A DNA stretch of 64,000 nt from Thalassotalea sp. PS06 (GCF_007197775.1 NZ_CP041638.1:2604001-2668000), one strand, 5' to 3'. Positions 44,466-53,411 are shown, numbered from the stretch's first letter. Translations and numbers: made by a program. The notes: generated from the letters alone by a model not told the origin.

Positions 44466-45676
44466 TATTCTTTATGTTCCTTAATAATGGTGAATACCAT
44501 TTTCCCGACGGCATAGGTTAATAGTAAAACCAGAAACCAAGTAAAAATGCTGTATAAACGACGTGGATATTTTTGATCCTCAGCCAAAGCCGGAAATTCA
44601 ATAACCAATAAATGTTTCACATCCTGGTAGGCTTCGGCGCGAACCTTTTCCAAGTTAACCAGAGTTGAGGTGTAAAGCTCGGCCGCTAATTCATTTTTTA
44701 GCTGCAGTTCTTTAAACTCACGATTCACTTTGTTAAGCGACCCCTGATCTTTTGATGTTAGCTTTTCCTGCTCTTGCGCAACCTGCGCTTTGAGAGAATC
44801 AATTTGCGTTTGTTTCGACAACACATCGACGGAATCCTCACGCATCACAACCGACAACGCTTTTAATTCGGCCTCTTGCTTGATAATTTCGCCTTCGAGC
44901 TGATTAATCGCTTGCACCAGAGCGCCGCCTTTAACTTCTGGACTGAAGGTTTCGTGGGTATCCTGAAATTCGATAAGTAACGATTGCTGTTCCGACATTT
45001 TCGCGTAGGCACGTTCCACTTCTTGTTGGGCGTAGGATAATTGCTGCTGAACCATTTTATCGCTGAGCTGATTGATAAATGCTTCGCTGGCTTCAAGCAA
45101 GGTTTGAGTAACTTGCAGGGAATACTCAGGATTGAAAGTTTGCACTTCGATTTTCAACGCATCGGACATTTCATCGTGATAAACACTCACGTGTTCCTGA
45201 TAGTATTTTATATATTCTTCGTTACTACTGTTGCTTTTGAGTCTGGAGAAAAAGTCCCAATTTTCATTCTCGTAGTGCGCCTTAAGCTGTACTTTTTTGT
45301 CGAGCAAGATAGCCATTTCCCGGCTTTCAATAAAGGCTTTTAAGATCAAAGCATCTCGCATCGACGGTGAACTGCCGCCCAGTGCCGCTAACCCACCGAG
45401 AACCATATCGCTGGACCCCGCCTCTTTCACCACAAATTGCGATTCGCTGACAAATCTGGGGGAAGCAACAACCATGTAATAAGCAATGATTAATACTGAT
45501 GCCAACAATACAAGGGCAAATGAACCTAGTTTTGTCCAGGTCGTCAGTAGTGTTTGCCTGGTGTTGGTGTAGACTTTTGAATCCGCGATAAACAACTTGG
45601 GATTGTTTTTTAACTTGCGCACTTTCCGGTTTAAACTAGCTTCCGGCTTTTGCTTTATTTTAGTATTAGTTGACAT
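44465..45676 (-). CDS. kpsE: Capsule export inner-membrane polysaccharide co-polymerase, KpsE family
   Basis: 403 residues from ATG 45676 (an upstream in-frame start lies deeper in kpsT). Basic N-terminus, first membrane helix (about 52-70), PRFVSESQFVVKEAG typical of the KpsE/RkpR group, a long periplasmic coiled coil (about 200-350, QQQLSYAQQEVERAYAKMSEQ) and a second membrane helix near the C-terminus (IFTWFLVLLLTYAVGKMVF). It links the KpsMT transporter to the OM channel KpsD. Confidence 0.9.
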   Translation of the reverse strand: MSTNTKIKQKPEASLNRKVRKLKNNPKLFIADSKVYTNTRQTLLTTWTKLGSFALVLLASVLIIAYYMVVASPRFVSESQFVVKEAGSSDMVLGGLAALGGSSPSMRDALILKAFIESREMAILLDKKVQLKAHYENENWDFFSRLKSNSSNEEYIKYYQEHVSVYHDEMSDALKIEVQTFNPEYSLQVTQTLLEASEAFINQLSDKMVQQQLSYAQQEVERAYAKMSEQQSLLIEFQDTHETFSPEVKGGALVQAINQLEGEIIKQEAELKALSVVMREDSVDVLSKQTQIDSLKAQVAQEQEKLTSKDQGSLNKVNREFKELQLKNELAAELYTSTLVNLEKVRAEAYQDVKHLLVIEFPALAEDQKYPRRLYSIFTWFLVLLLTYAVGKMVFTIIKEHKE

Positions 45677-46331
45677 AAGTTTTTCTGTAGTCAGCAATAG
45701 CTGCATTTAAATTTTCATGGAAGACCAGGTTTTGGTTTTTAACCACAACGCCAGAGTCACAAAATTTCTTTAATTCAGCGATTGAGTGATGGACCATAAT
45801 AATCTTGGTTGTCTCATATTTTTCTTTTAACAATGCGGTACTTTTTTGTTTAAAAGCCGCGTCGCCAACGGCGCTTAATTCGTCAATAAGCAGTACATCA
45901 AAGTTAAAATCGAAGCCCATAGTAAGGCCAAAGGTTATTTTTGAGCGCATGCCGTTTGAATAGGTTTTAACTGGCTCGTCAAAATATTTGCCAATTTCGG
46001 CAAAATCCGCCACTTGCTGTTCAATTTGTTTGGTATCTTTGTAGCCATGGATACGAGCGACGAACCTAACATTCTCACGTCCTGTCATAGAGCCTTGCAA
46101 GCCACCTTTTAATCCCAGGGGCCAGGAGATATTCTTATCAGAAATGATTCTTCCTGAGCTTGGCATATCCGCTCCACCCATCATCCGAATTAAGGTCGAT
46201 TTACCCGCGCCATTGGGGCCTAAAACCGCAATGCTTCTGTCGGTGGGCAATTCAATATTTACATCTTTAAAGACGTAATGACGGCCGTTTTTGGTTCGAT
46301 AATATTTGTTTAAATTTTCTAATTTGATCAT
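45666..46331 (-). CDS. kpsT: Capsule ABC transporter ATP-binding protein, KpsT family
   Basis: 221 residues from ATG 46331 (4-bp ATGA overlap with kpsM). Walker A GPNGAGKST (38-46), ABC signature region TYSNGMRSK, Walker B FDVLLIDEL and H-loop MVHHS. Lacks a long C-terminal extension, as expected for KpsT of group 2 capsules, so chain-terminus recognition is not built in. Powers export of the lipid-linked polysaccharide. Confidence 0.94.
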   Translation of the reverse strand: MIKLENLNKYYRTKNGRHYVFKDVNIELPTDRSIAVLGPNGAGKSTLIRMMGGADMPSSGRIISDKNISWPLGLKGGLQGSMTGRENVRFVARIHGYKDTKQIEQQVADFAEIGKYFDEPVKTYSNGMRSKITFGLTMGFDFNFDVLLIDELSAVGDAAFKQKSTALLKEKYETTKIIMVHHSIAELKKFCDSGVVVKNQNLVFHENLNAAIADYRKTYVN

Positions 46332-47113
46332 GCGGTAATGAACTTCAATCGATTGATTTGGAAAGTCATTAAACCGGCAGCCAAACAGCAGAGCACCACA
46401 AAACAGACGTATTTCCAATCCCCCACAGGGGTTGTGTAGGACTGAAAGTAAGCGTCGCGGCTTAATTCAATAACGTGAAATATCGGGTTCCAGTCAAATA
46501 AAAACCAATATTGCGACGGGATCATAGTTGCTGAAAAAAAGATCCCTGAAATTAAGAACATTGGCATCATCAGTATGGAAACAATTTTTGGTGTGTCTTC
46601 CCAGTAAATTGTCGCGCTGCAAAGCAGTAGCCCAAGCCCTAAAGCTAATAGACTTAATAAACAAGTGATCAAGACTAACGCACTGAAATTTTCCGGCATT
46701 ACCTCAAAACCGATCCACGCTAATACCGAAACGGTTATCGCATAAACAATGACAAAGGTGACCATTTCAATGATAAATCGCGTTATTAACGGGTCTATTG
46801 GTTCTACCTGGCGGTACCCTAGCAACCCTTTATTTGCCGACACCGACGCCGCAAGTTGCGGCATAAGCTTAGAAAACATCTTAAACGGCAAGATGCCAGA
46901 GATAAGAAACATCGCCACTGGTACACCGGATAGGCTATTGCGACCAATAGCAGTAAACATTGCCGCCATGATTGTTGCTTGCGCAAAGGGCTCAGCAATA
47001 GCCCAAAAATAACCGAGTCGATTGCTACCAAATCGAGTTTTCACTTCACGCAACATTAAAGCGTGAATACTGTCACACATGATTTGCCAGGACGATCTTT
47101 GGGGTAACGACAT
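46328..47113 (-). CDS. kpsM: Capsule ABC transporter permease, KpsM family
   Basis: 261 residues with six membrane helices and the ABC-2 polysaccharide permease signatures LMLREVKTRFGSNRLGYFWAIAEP and SGIFFSATMIPSQYWFLFDWNPIFHVIELSRDA. Forms the transmembrane part of the KpsMT exporter. Overlaps kpsT by 4 bp; the kpsF stop lies 24 bp upstream. Confidence 0.94.
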   Translation of the reverse strand: MSLPQRSSWQIMCDSIHALMLREVKTRFGSNRLGYFWAIAEPFAQATIMAAMFTAIGRNSLSGVPVAMFLISGILPFKMFSKLMPQLAASVSANKGLLGYRQVEPIDPLITRFIIEMVTFVIVYAITVSVLAWIGFEVMPENFSALVLITCLLSLLALGLGLLLCSATIYWEDTPKIVSILMMPMFLISGIFFSATMIPSQYWFLFDWNPIFHVIELSRDAYFQSYTTPVGDWKYVCFVVLCCLAAGLMTFQINRLKFITA

Positions 47114-47137
47114 AGTTGAGGTTAATGGATTAGTTAA

Positions 47138-48118
47138 TTACTGATAAAAGTTGAATAAGCCAGACACATTGCCGTCGCCATCGACCACCAAAATTTGTTT
47201 TATCTGGCTGTCTCGCATTAGCTCTTCTGCCTCGATAACCTTGGCGTCTTCACTGATGGTTATCGGGTTGGTCGACATAATGTCACTGGCAACAATCGTA
47301 TTCATGTCTTCGCCAGACACTAACGCACGGCGTAAATCACCATCGGTAATAACCCCCGCCAACTTGCCTTCATCGCAAACGATAGCGACACCATGTTGTG
47401 ATTTGGTCATTACCATAATCGCATGCTTCATCGGATCATTTTTGGGAATAAATGGCAGATTTTCTTTGTGCATCACATCTTTTACACGGGTAAGTAAACG
47501 CCGTCCCAGGCTACCACCGGGATGAAAGCGGGCAAAATCCTGAGGTTGGAAATCACGCATATGCATTAAACCAATCGCCATTGCATCGCCTAAAACCAAG
47601 GTAGCAGTCGTGGAAGTTGTCGGTGCCAACTCGTTTGGACACACCTCTTTTTCAATTTGAATTTCAAGCGCGATATCCGAGTTTTTGGCAAGGGTACTGT
47701 TTAGATTTCCGGTAATACCAATAATCTTGTTGCCAAAAGCTTGCAGGGAAGGCATCAATTTTAAGACTTCGTCAGTTTCGCCGCTATTGGTGATAAGAAT
47801 TACCACATCCTTGGGGCGCAACATACCAAGGTCACCGTGGAAAGCTTCGCCAGGGTGAATAAAAAAAGAAGGCGTTCCGGTTGAAGCAAAAGTCGCCGCA
47901 ATTTTTTGGCCAATAATACCTGATTTCCCCATACCGGAGATTACAACCCGGCCGGTACAATTAAACATTAAATTCAGAGCCTGAATAAATGCATCGCCCA
48001 GACCATTAGCCATGCGTTGAACCTGGCGCCCTTGTTCAATCATGGTTTGCTGCGCCAGAATCAATGCGTCTTCGGCATTGCGCTCCAGGTTCTGATTTTC
48101 ATAATGTGCATTTTGCAT
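47138..48118 (-). CDS. kpsF: Arabinose-5-phosphate isomerase, KpsF family
   Basis: 326 residues. SIS domain (about 35-190) with VVISGMGKSGIIGQKIAATFASTGTPSFFIHPGEA and ITNSGETDEV, then two CBS domains (about 205-326: VMHKENLPFIPKNDPMKHA, IMSTNPITISEDAKVIEAEE). It makes arabinose-5-phosphate for Kdo synthesis, matching the need of KpsC/KpsS for CMP-Kdo. First of the kps genes after the phosphatase. Confidence 0.95.
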   Translation of the reverse strand: MQNAHYENQNLERNAEDALILAQQTMIEQGRQVQRMANGLGDAFIQALNLMFNCTGRVVISGMGKSGIIGQKIAATFASTGTPSFFIHPGEAFHGDLGMLRPKDVVILITNSGETDEVLKLMPSLQAFGNKIIGITGNLNSTLAKNSDIALEIQIEKEVCPNELAPTTSTTATLVLGDAMAIGLMHMRDFQPQDFARFHPGGSLGRRLLTRVKDVMHKENLPFIPKNDPMKHAIMVMTKSQHGVAIVCDEGKLAGVITDGDLRRALVSGEDMNTIVASDIMSTNPITISEDAKVIEAEELMRDSQIKQILVVDGDGNVSGLFNFYQ

Positions 48119-48217
48119 AATGTCTTCCTATTTCCTTATTTAATCACTCAAAGGCATAACGCCTATATCAGTTACCACCTAATCCTTAGTGGTCTTTTAA
48201 TGTAACCTTTGTTTAAA

Positions 48218-48658
48218 CTACTTAGGTGTTGCCAGCTTGTCTTGCCACTGCTGACAATGTTTGGCGATGAGTCCGTAGGAGATCTCAAATATCTCCTGAC
48301 TTCGCCTGTAAGGATCCGGCACCTCTTCATCGCCGTTCCATTTTCCCAGTAACATGGTCTTGCCAGAGGCGGTTGGAAATTTCGAACGAATAGAACTTAG
48401 ATGGCGTTGCTCCATCACCAAAATTAAATCGGCAGACGCCACCAATTGTTCATTTATCTGCCTGGCCTGATGGCCATTGTGCTCATAACCATCTTGTTCA
48501 AGCAAAGCAGCCATATTTTCTTCAATATCATGCCCAACCAGAGCGCCGAGTCCGGCAGAATGGATATGCTTCTCCGGTAATTGTTGACGCAGGATATTTT
48601 GAGCCGCCGGGCTTCGACAAATATTACCAACGCAGACAACGAGAATATTATTAAACAT
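48218..48658 (-). CDS. wzb: Low-molecular-weight protein-tyrosine phosphatase (Wzb-like)
   Basis: 146 residues. Catalytic P-loop VCVGNICRSP with Cys9 and Arg15 (CX5R), and the DPYRRS general-acid loop near residue 113. GGGA lies upstream of the ATG. In Wzx/Wzy systems Wzb removes phosphates from the tyrosine kinase Wzc. No Wzc homologue is present here, so its substrate in this ABC-type locus is unclear. It lies 21 bp after the Wza-like gene. Confidence 0.9.
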   Translation of the reverse strand: MFNNILVVCVGNICRSPAAQNILRQQLPEKHIHSAGLGALVGHDIEENMAALLEQDGYEHNGHQARQINEQLVASADLILVMEQRHLSSIRSKFPTASGKTMLLGKWNGDEEVPDPYRRSQEIFEISYGLIAKHCQQWQDKLATPK

Positions 48659-48679
48659 GATTTCCCTTTACGGCCTTAG

Positions 48680-49834
48680 TTAATCCCGAAAGCGATCGTA
48701 ACCATCACTTAAGTTACGCAACGCGGTAAAGGTTGGTAACAATTGCAACATCACGCGATTCCAACGAGCAATCGGTGCGGACGTGACATAGACAATATCC
48801 ATTGGCTGCAACTCAAACTGAGTGCTTAAAATCAACGCCGCACTATTTGTTGCATCAAGTTGGTAAACGTCGACTAACTTGCCAGGCTCGTCTGAGGCTC
48901 TAAGGACAAAAATACCACTGGCATCGGCAGTGCCTTCGTTCATACCGCCAGTATTATTAAGCGCTTCTGCCAGGGTCAGACCTTCACGATCAATGCGCTG
49001 GGTGATCGGCTGCTCAACATCGCCCATTACAAACACTTTTAATGCGTCATTTCTTGGTACATGAATGATATCGTTGTGGTTCAGCAAGCGATTTTGACTC
49101 ATATCACCCTGTTGATATAAAGCATATAAATCAAGTACTTCCTCTTTTACCCCAGAGGTGCCAGAGGTAGTCAGTACAACTGAACGCCAGTCGGCATTTG
49201 GACCCAGACCACCGGTGCTGTTGAGTGCATCAAGAAGCGTCATCGGAACATTGGTGATAGGCAATACAGCAGGTTGCTTAACTTCACCGGTAACAAAGGT
49301 TCGTTGCGAACGAAATGCAGCAACGGAAACATCAATTTGTGGTTTTTCAATGTAGCGACTCAAGCGTTCAGTAACTAAATCACGAACTTCAGTAACGCTT
49401 AACCCGGCAACTTTGACTTTACCAATGTATGGATAAAAAATGGAGCCGTCGGCATGAACCACATTTCCAGCCTCTCCGGCTGAGCGGAACTGACCGGCAG
49501 GAATGGTTAATTCTGGGTGATCCCATACGGTGATGTTTAAGACGTCACCATGACCAATGATATAGCTGTACTCTTGTACTTTCGCTTCGAGTTGCGGATT
49601 GATTTTTGCTTCAGGCTTGCTCACACGCAGTTGATTGATCACCTCTGGTGTTACCAACATAGCGTTTATCTGTTCGGCTACATCAAACGATTTTTCCGCA
49701 TCGTTTCTGTCAATTTGGCTAACATGGCCGCCCGGCGTAATTGTACAAGCCGAAATAGAGGCGGTTAGTAAACAAATGGTTAACGCTTTTACTTTATTAT
49801 TCACTTTCAATCTGTTCGCTTTATTCTTCTTCAT
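48680..49834 (-). CDS. wza: Outer-membrane polysaccharide export lipoprotein (Wza-like)
   Basis: 384 residues. Lipoprotein signal with lipobox SISAC (Cys30). Poly_export domain YIIGHGDVLNITVWDHPELT ... YIGKVKVAGLSVTEVRDLVTERL, followed by SLBB domains (TFVTGEVKQPAVLPITNVPMTLLDAL, VFVMGDVEQPITQRIDREGLTLAEAL) and a C-terminal amphipathic helix (VMLQLLPTFTALRNLSDG), the Wza type of OM pore. First gene of the capsule operon. Coexistence with a KpsD-type protein in the same operon is unusual. Confidence 0.9.
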   Translation of the reverse strand: MKKNKANRLKVNNKVKALTICLLTASISACTITPGGHVSQIDRNDAEKSFDVAEQINAMLVTPEVINQLRVSKPEAKINPQLEAKVQEYSYIIGHGDVLNITVWDHPELTIPAGQFRSAGEAGNVVHADGSIFYPYIGKVKVAGLSVTEVRDLVTERLSRYIEKPQIDVSVAAFRSQRTFVTGEVKQPAVLPITNVPMTLLDALNSTGGLGPNADWRSVVLTTSGTSGVKEEVLDLYALYQQGDMSQNRLLNHNDIIHVPRNDALKVFVMGDVEQPITQRIDREGLTLAEALNNTGGMNEGTADASGIFVLRASDEPGKLVDVYQLDATNSAALILSTQFELQPMDIVYVTSAPIARWNRVMLQLLPTFTALRNLSDGYDRFRD

Positions 49835-51054
49835 AGTGCAATGTCTTTTTCTAATTGTTTTATTGCTGTACAGGCGATAACTGCCTTAATTTTCTAAAAC
49901 CTCAATGGCCTGCAAGATGGATATTCACACTTACATAGACGACATTGAGTTCAATTTAACTGTGATGCAGTCAATTTTATACTGCAGGATAGATACTTTT
50001 AACACGCTTCCGCCCTTAGGTCTCGCTCCCAAAAGCAAATAATCCGCTTTTAATTTGGTATCAGCCTTTCGCGGCATGTTGCGAATAAGCGATTTGTTGT
50101 AGTTGGAGTTGTGCTCATTTCGAGAGTCAATACTAGGCAATGACATTCAAGCTGCTAGCTAGAGAGCTAACATCACTTAAAAATCTAAGCTGACTTCGCA
50201 TCTTTCTTAAAACTCGAATTCAATAACTCGGGCATAACAAAATTGTTCCCTGCCTTAACAGAGACACTACCAATTTTTATGTTTATGGTATGAGTGACAA
50301 CAAAAACTGTTGCACACTTTGGGGTGAGATTAGCGCTCCCTCCTACAATACCTGGTTTTAGAACAGGAAATTTTGTTGCGATGGTTTCCTATCAGAAACA
50401 ACATCCGCATTAAAACTGCTGTATCACTACAATCTGCAGGTTGGAAAACGTAATTACAAAGGCTTAGCCTTAAGTAATAAATCGACCATATCCATGTCAA
50501 AAGCCAAAAGATAAAAACTGTATCTTTAACAAGCTCTTAGCCACCTTTTGCTTCACAAGACGGTGACTTTCCCAATCGGTTTCCAGCGTTATCTACATAA
50601 CCTCAAAAGGCGATTTCACAACCAAACGAGGTACATTCACGTTACTAACTGGCTAATTATTATTATTGGACGCCGCTGAGTAAAAGTTGAGTCCATACTC
50701 TAAAACGAAGGTAATTATATGAAAGCTATTAGTTAATTGCTACTGGAATTAATACTTATTTACGCAAGAATAACCGGAATAACGCTTGATTTTTTTTAAC
50801 TCTATATAAACATGGGAGAAGTGCCTGGGTCTCCACAAATGATTCAAAGCAAGTTTCTGTTTTGAACGGTGAGGTTGCACAAAAAAGGGGCTATTTAAGC
50901 CCCCTGTAGACAGAATCTTCATATTTTTTTGATGAATTGGTAACGAGTCATCGTCGCAAAATCACAGATACCCGGATCTTGACTACCAACAACCTAAGTT
51001 GAACTTGCTTTGACGGTAACAGATTTTCCAGATAACTCGGAAAAATTTACCGTT
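49835..51054. other. 1.2-kb region without a gene upstream of the capsule operon
   Basis: No convincing CDS on either strand. A 71-codon frame at 49931-50146 (minus) lacks coding character. It must contain the promoter and leader of the capsule operon. I looked for the RfaH ops/JUMPstart core (GGCGGTAG) reading toward wza and did not find it. A terminator for the upstream gene is at 50881-50905. None of the repeat families of the window is present here. Confidence 0.5.
50881..50905 (-). terminator. Intrinsic terminator of the 135-aa protein gene
   Basis: On the minus strand GGGGGC TTAAATA GCCCC followed by TTTTTT. It lies about 150 bp beyond the stop of the gene at 51055-51462 and isolates it from the capsule promoter region. 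Confidence 0.8.
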
Positions 51055-51462
51055 TTAGTTCAATAAAGACTTGGCGACCTTTTGAAGTTCTGAAGAAAGC
51101 TCACCATATTTAACCACGTTAAAGCCTTTGTCTTTATAAGACGTAACTCCGCGACCGACAGCATGTGCCAATTCTTTATTTTTTTCATCAATGATCGCAA
51201 AACTCTGGTTTTCCAGAACAAGTTTGCGCGGTGCTCGCTTTTTGGCAACGGGCTTTGGTTTTGGGATACTGGCACCCACCAAATCGGCAAATTCAAAGCC
51301 TTCGCTTTTAAGCGCCTTCAATAATTTCTGTGACGGGAGTTTTAGTTTATTAGCGACAGTGGTCAATACTTTTTTTGCCTGTATTTTTTCATCAACCGTT
51401 AATTTTTTAAGTTCTGCTGTTAATAACTTTTCATTTAGCAAAATATTTTTTATTACCGTCAT
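51055..51462 (-). CDS. Basic protein of unknown function (135 aa)
   Basis: Helical N-terminal half (LLNEKLLTAELKKLTVDEKIQAKKVL), a Lys/Pro/Arg-rich centre (PKPKPVAKKRAPRK, about 67-80) resembling an AT-hook-like or nucleoid-binding linker, and a C-terminal alpha/beta part (SFAIIDEKNKELAHAVGRG ... KYGELSSELQKVAKSLL). No signal peptide. ACAGG precedes the ATG at a good distance, and a terminator follows. It could be a nucleoid-associated or nucleic-acid-binding protein; I do not recognise the family. Confidence 0.65.
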   Translation of the reverse strand: MTVIKNILLNEKLLTAELKKLTVDEKIQAKKVLTTVANKLKLPSQKLLKALKSEGFEFADLVGASIPKPKPVAKKRAPRKLVLENQSFAIIDEKNKELAHAVGRGVTSYKDKGFNVVKYGELSSELQKVAKSLLN

Positions 51463-51582
51463 AATTTACCTGTCTTTTTATTTGTGTCTGACTGTAAGTT
51501 AATAAAAAACATTTAAAAAAAGCAAATAAATTAAAATAAAATAATTTTTCTAACGATTAATCCTGGCTTCATTAAATAACAA

Positions 51583-51607
51583 CGGGGCAGTTTTTTATTC
51601 TGCCCCG
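51583..51607. other. Isolated 8-bp hairpin
   Basis: CGGGGCAG / CTGCCCCG with a 9-nt T-rich loop, between the convergent sides of two small minus-strand genes. No T-tract follows in either direction, so it is not a typical terminator; it may still affect RNA 3' ends of the gene ending at 51690. Confidence 0.4.
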
Positions 51608-51689
51608 ATGTCATGCTTCAAGGGGATACCAGACGCCACGCGTGTATAGGCACCTGTCAGGGTTTGTGGATTCACAACAGCCCGCGCCC

Positions 51690-51989
51690 TTACTCCGCAG
51701 TTTTAGTTGGCAGCTTAGTCAAATGTTTATAACCACTCATTTCCATATCATCATTGACGCATTCAAGAAGATAAGTCGTCATCTCATCAGGTGTAACGCC
51801 ATCTTCTTCCGCATAAATTTTGCAGGTTTTCAGGGGTTGTTGCTCTTTCACGGTCATTTTTGCAGCGAATTGTTTGGGGTATGAACAAGGCTTTTTCTGT
51901 TTAGCGTACTCATTGTACGGTAAATTGAAAAAACGCCGGTCAGATTCAAAACAAACGCTGTTCGAAGAATTCAATCGTCGGGTTGTCAA
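51690..51989 (-). CDS. Hypothetical small protein (about 99 aa)
   Basis: Open from a TTG at 51989; no ATG is well placed except one at residue 45. Four Cys and many charged residues (VCFESDRRFFNLPYNEY, KKPCSYPKQF, LKTCKIYAEEDGVTPDEM, LLECVND). Composition looks protein-like, and paired Cys would suit an exported protein, yet no signal peptide is visible, so the true N-terminus may have been lost. Unknown function; moderate doubt that it is expressed. Confidence 0.4.
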   Translation of the reverse strand: MTTRRLNSSNSVCFESDRRFFNLPYNEYAKQKKPCSYPKQFAAKMTVKEQQPLKTCKIYAEEDGVTPDEMTTYLLECVNDDMEMSGYKHLTKLPTKTAE

Positions 51990-52072
51990 AAGAACTTAAT
52001 TGTTTTTTACCACTATTAGTAATTAACACGCCTTTATTGAACAAAATTCGGCTGTAAAAGGTCAACAGGCCC

Positions 52073-52468
52073 TCAAACCGATTCAATAAAACTGATAGGT
52101 GCCTCTTCGGTAAATTCCTGTTCATAATTTTCCTGAGCCATGGTTGGCAAACTTACCGCTAGCAATACGCTAATACCAATTCCATTGAGTTTGTGCACAA
52201 CTCAGAGTTAGGGCAGAGGTTCATTTGCAACATAGATTTCATTGATATAGTCACTCTATATTAACGAAATCTGGGGCCGGAAATGGGCCTCTGATAAACT
52301 CCCTTTGGGTGAGTTTTAAAGGCGCTTATCCTGTGTTGCTGATTTTGGCAAATTTTGACAATGGAGCGACCATTCTCTGCAATCAAAACTTTGCCTAAAA
52401 GCCTTTAAATTCTCACTGAGTGGGAAAACACTTATTGGACTTGGTATTTATAACTTTATTGTTTTCAT
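52073..52468 (-). pseudogene. Small secreted-protein gene interrupted by a MITE
   Basis: The start (ATG at 52468, with CAGGAACAT upstream) gives MKTIKL and then a stop inside the element. On the other side of the MITE (52172-52073) the frame resumes as GIGISVLLAVSLPTMAQENYEQ and ends FIESV-stop. Joined, the two parts make a normal signal peptide with cleavage after MAQ and a short acidic mature peptide. The insertion falls within the signal-peptide codons. Too short for an ORF caller to see, but the reconstruction is clear. Confidence 0.72.
52173..52447 (-). mobile_element. MITE copy 2 (275 bp), inside a small gene
   Basis: Reverse-complement copy of 23947-24223, with ends ATACCAATTCC ... 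GACTTGGTAT. Terminal repeats are slightly degraded compared with the other two copies, suggesting an older insertion. No ORF. It disrupts the secreted-protein gene at 52073-52468. Confidence 0.9.
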
Positions 52469-52495
52469 GTTATGTTCCTGGTCAACGAAAAACCG

Positions 52496-52726
52496 TCAAA
52501 GCTCCATATCGTAATAAAATGAGCTTAACTCTCTATCCAACTGCCTCTTTTCTAATAAAGAATCCAGTTTGCGTTTAATTTTCAATTTGTTTCTGGCAAC
52601 GCGCTTTAACGCTTGCTTATTTTTACTACCATACGCTATCTCGTATCCTGCCAAGCCTGTTTCAAGGTAGGTATCGTCACCTTCCAGATCAGTGTCTAAG
52701 ACATCATCATAGTCATTGCTGTTCAT
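52496..52726 (-). CDS. Small acidic-basic protein, PA3496-like
   Basis: 76 residues. Acidic N-terminal half (NDYDDVLDTDLEGDD) and a basic helical C-terminal half (RNKLKIKRKLDSLLEKRQLDRELSSFY). The latter matches the pattern of the 'PA3496 family putative envelope integrity protein' (RR.IEDLLEEKRL..EL) common in gammaproteobacteria. AGGA sits 6 bases before the ATG. Cytoplasmic; function poorly known. Family assignment tentative. Confidence 0.6.
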   Translation of the reverse strand: MNSNDYDDVLDTDLEGDDTYLETGLAGYEIAYGSKNKQALKRVARNKLKIKRKLDSLLEKRQLDRELSSFYYDMEL

Positions 52727-52870
52727 TGTATTCCTCAGCTAAATTCACCATTGAATTCGATCAAATATTGGTTTGAAAACAACAAATTGAAAAGCAAAAT
52801 ATTTTAGATTTGACGATAAAAAGTATTTGTTAACGGCGTGAAGCGGCGCTGCCTGTTTTCACGCCTGAAA

Positions 52871-52993
52871 GGTACGTAACGCAGGGCGTTACTTCGGGTA
52901 CGCAATGTAAAACATTGCTTCGGGTACGGCTTCGGGTACATAACATTAAAATGTTATTTCGGGTACGTAACATGGAACATGTTACTGCGGGTT
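52871..52993. repeat. Linker-hairpin array, family B (TTCGGGTACG)
   Basis: TTCGGGTAC(G/A) alternates with hairpins GTAACGC/GCGTTAC, GCAATGT/ACATTGC, ATAACAT/ATGTTAT and GTAACAT/ATGTTAC. Same linker as 10495-10865, different stems. A spare TTCGGGTACGG without a hairpin lies between units 2 and 3. Confidence 0.88.
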
Positions 52994-53087
52994 AAAAGCG
53001 CCTACCCAGAATGCGACAGGTTTAGGAATCCAGGTGCACTAGCCCTTGAAGTGCTACCTGGATTGTTCTTCTCTTACAAAACACATA

Positions 53088-53354
53088 TTAGAATACGCAG
53101 TATTCGCCGTAAGCTGCTGCCTCACGGCTTGACCAATCGCCTTTAGATTTAGCTTTTAAGTCTGCGCAAAATTTTTCTTTGCCAATTTCACACTTGACTT
53201 TGTATTCCATGGATTTGGCTTCTTTTTCAAAAACCTCAGGGTTTTCCTGGACGTTTTCACACCAAATACGCTCGCGCTCTTTCTCGTTTTCTTCCTCGGT
53301 CATAAAACCGGTTAAACAAAAGAAGGCAACGGCAATGATAATGAGTTGTTTCAT
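53088..53354 (-). CDS. Small exported cysteine-containing protein
   Basis: 88 residues from ATG 53354 (GGGAG upstream). Signal peptide MKQLIIIAVAFFCLTGFM, then a charged mature region with four Cys (IWCENV, KVKCEI, KFCADL, GEYCVF), likely forming two disulfides in the periplasm. No named family recognised. Flanked on both sides by repeat arrays. Confidence 0.65.
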   Translation of the reverse strand: MKQLIIIAVAFFCLTGFMTEEENEKERERIWCENVQENPEVFEKEAKSMEYKVKCEIGKEKFCADLKAKSKGDWSSREAAAYGEYCVF

Positions 53355-53411
53355 AATTGAACTCCCAAACAAATAATGACACTTTTAGATGGGATAAGGG
53401 TAGTCCAAATT

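Noticed and set aside
49931..50146. 71-codon minus-strand ORF upstream of wza
   Set aside because: No ribosome binding site of note, no coding-like composition, and nothing recognisable; more likely a chance ORF in the leader region.
49835..51054. JUMPstart/ops element for RfaH control
   Set aside because: The GGCGGTAG core was not found on the strand reading toward the capsule operon.
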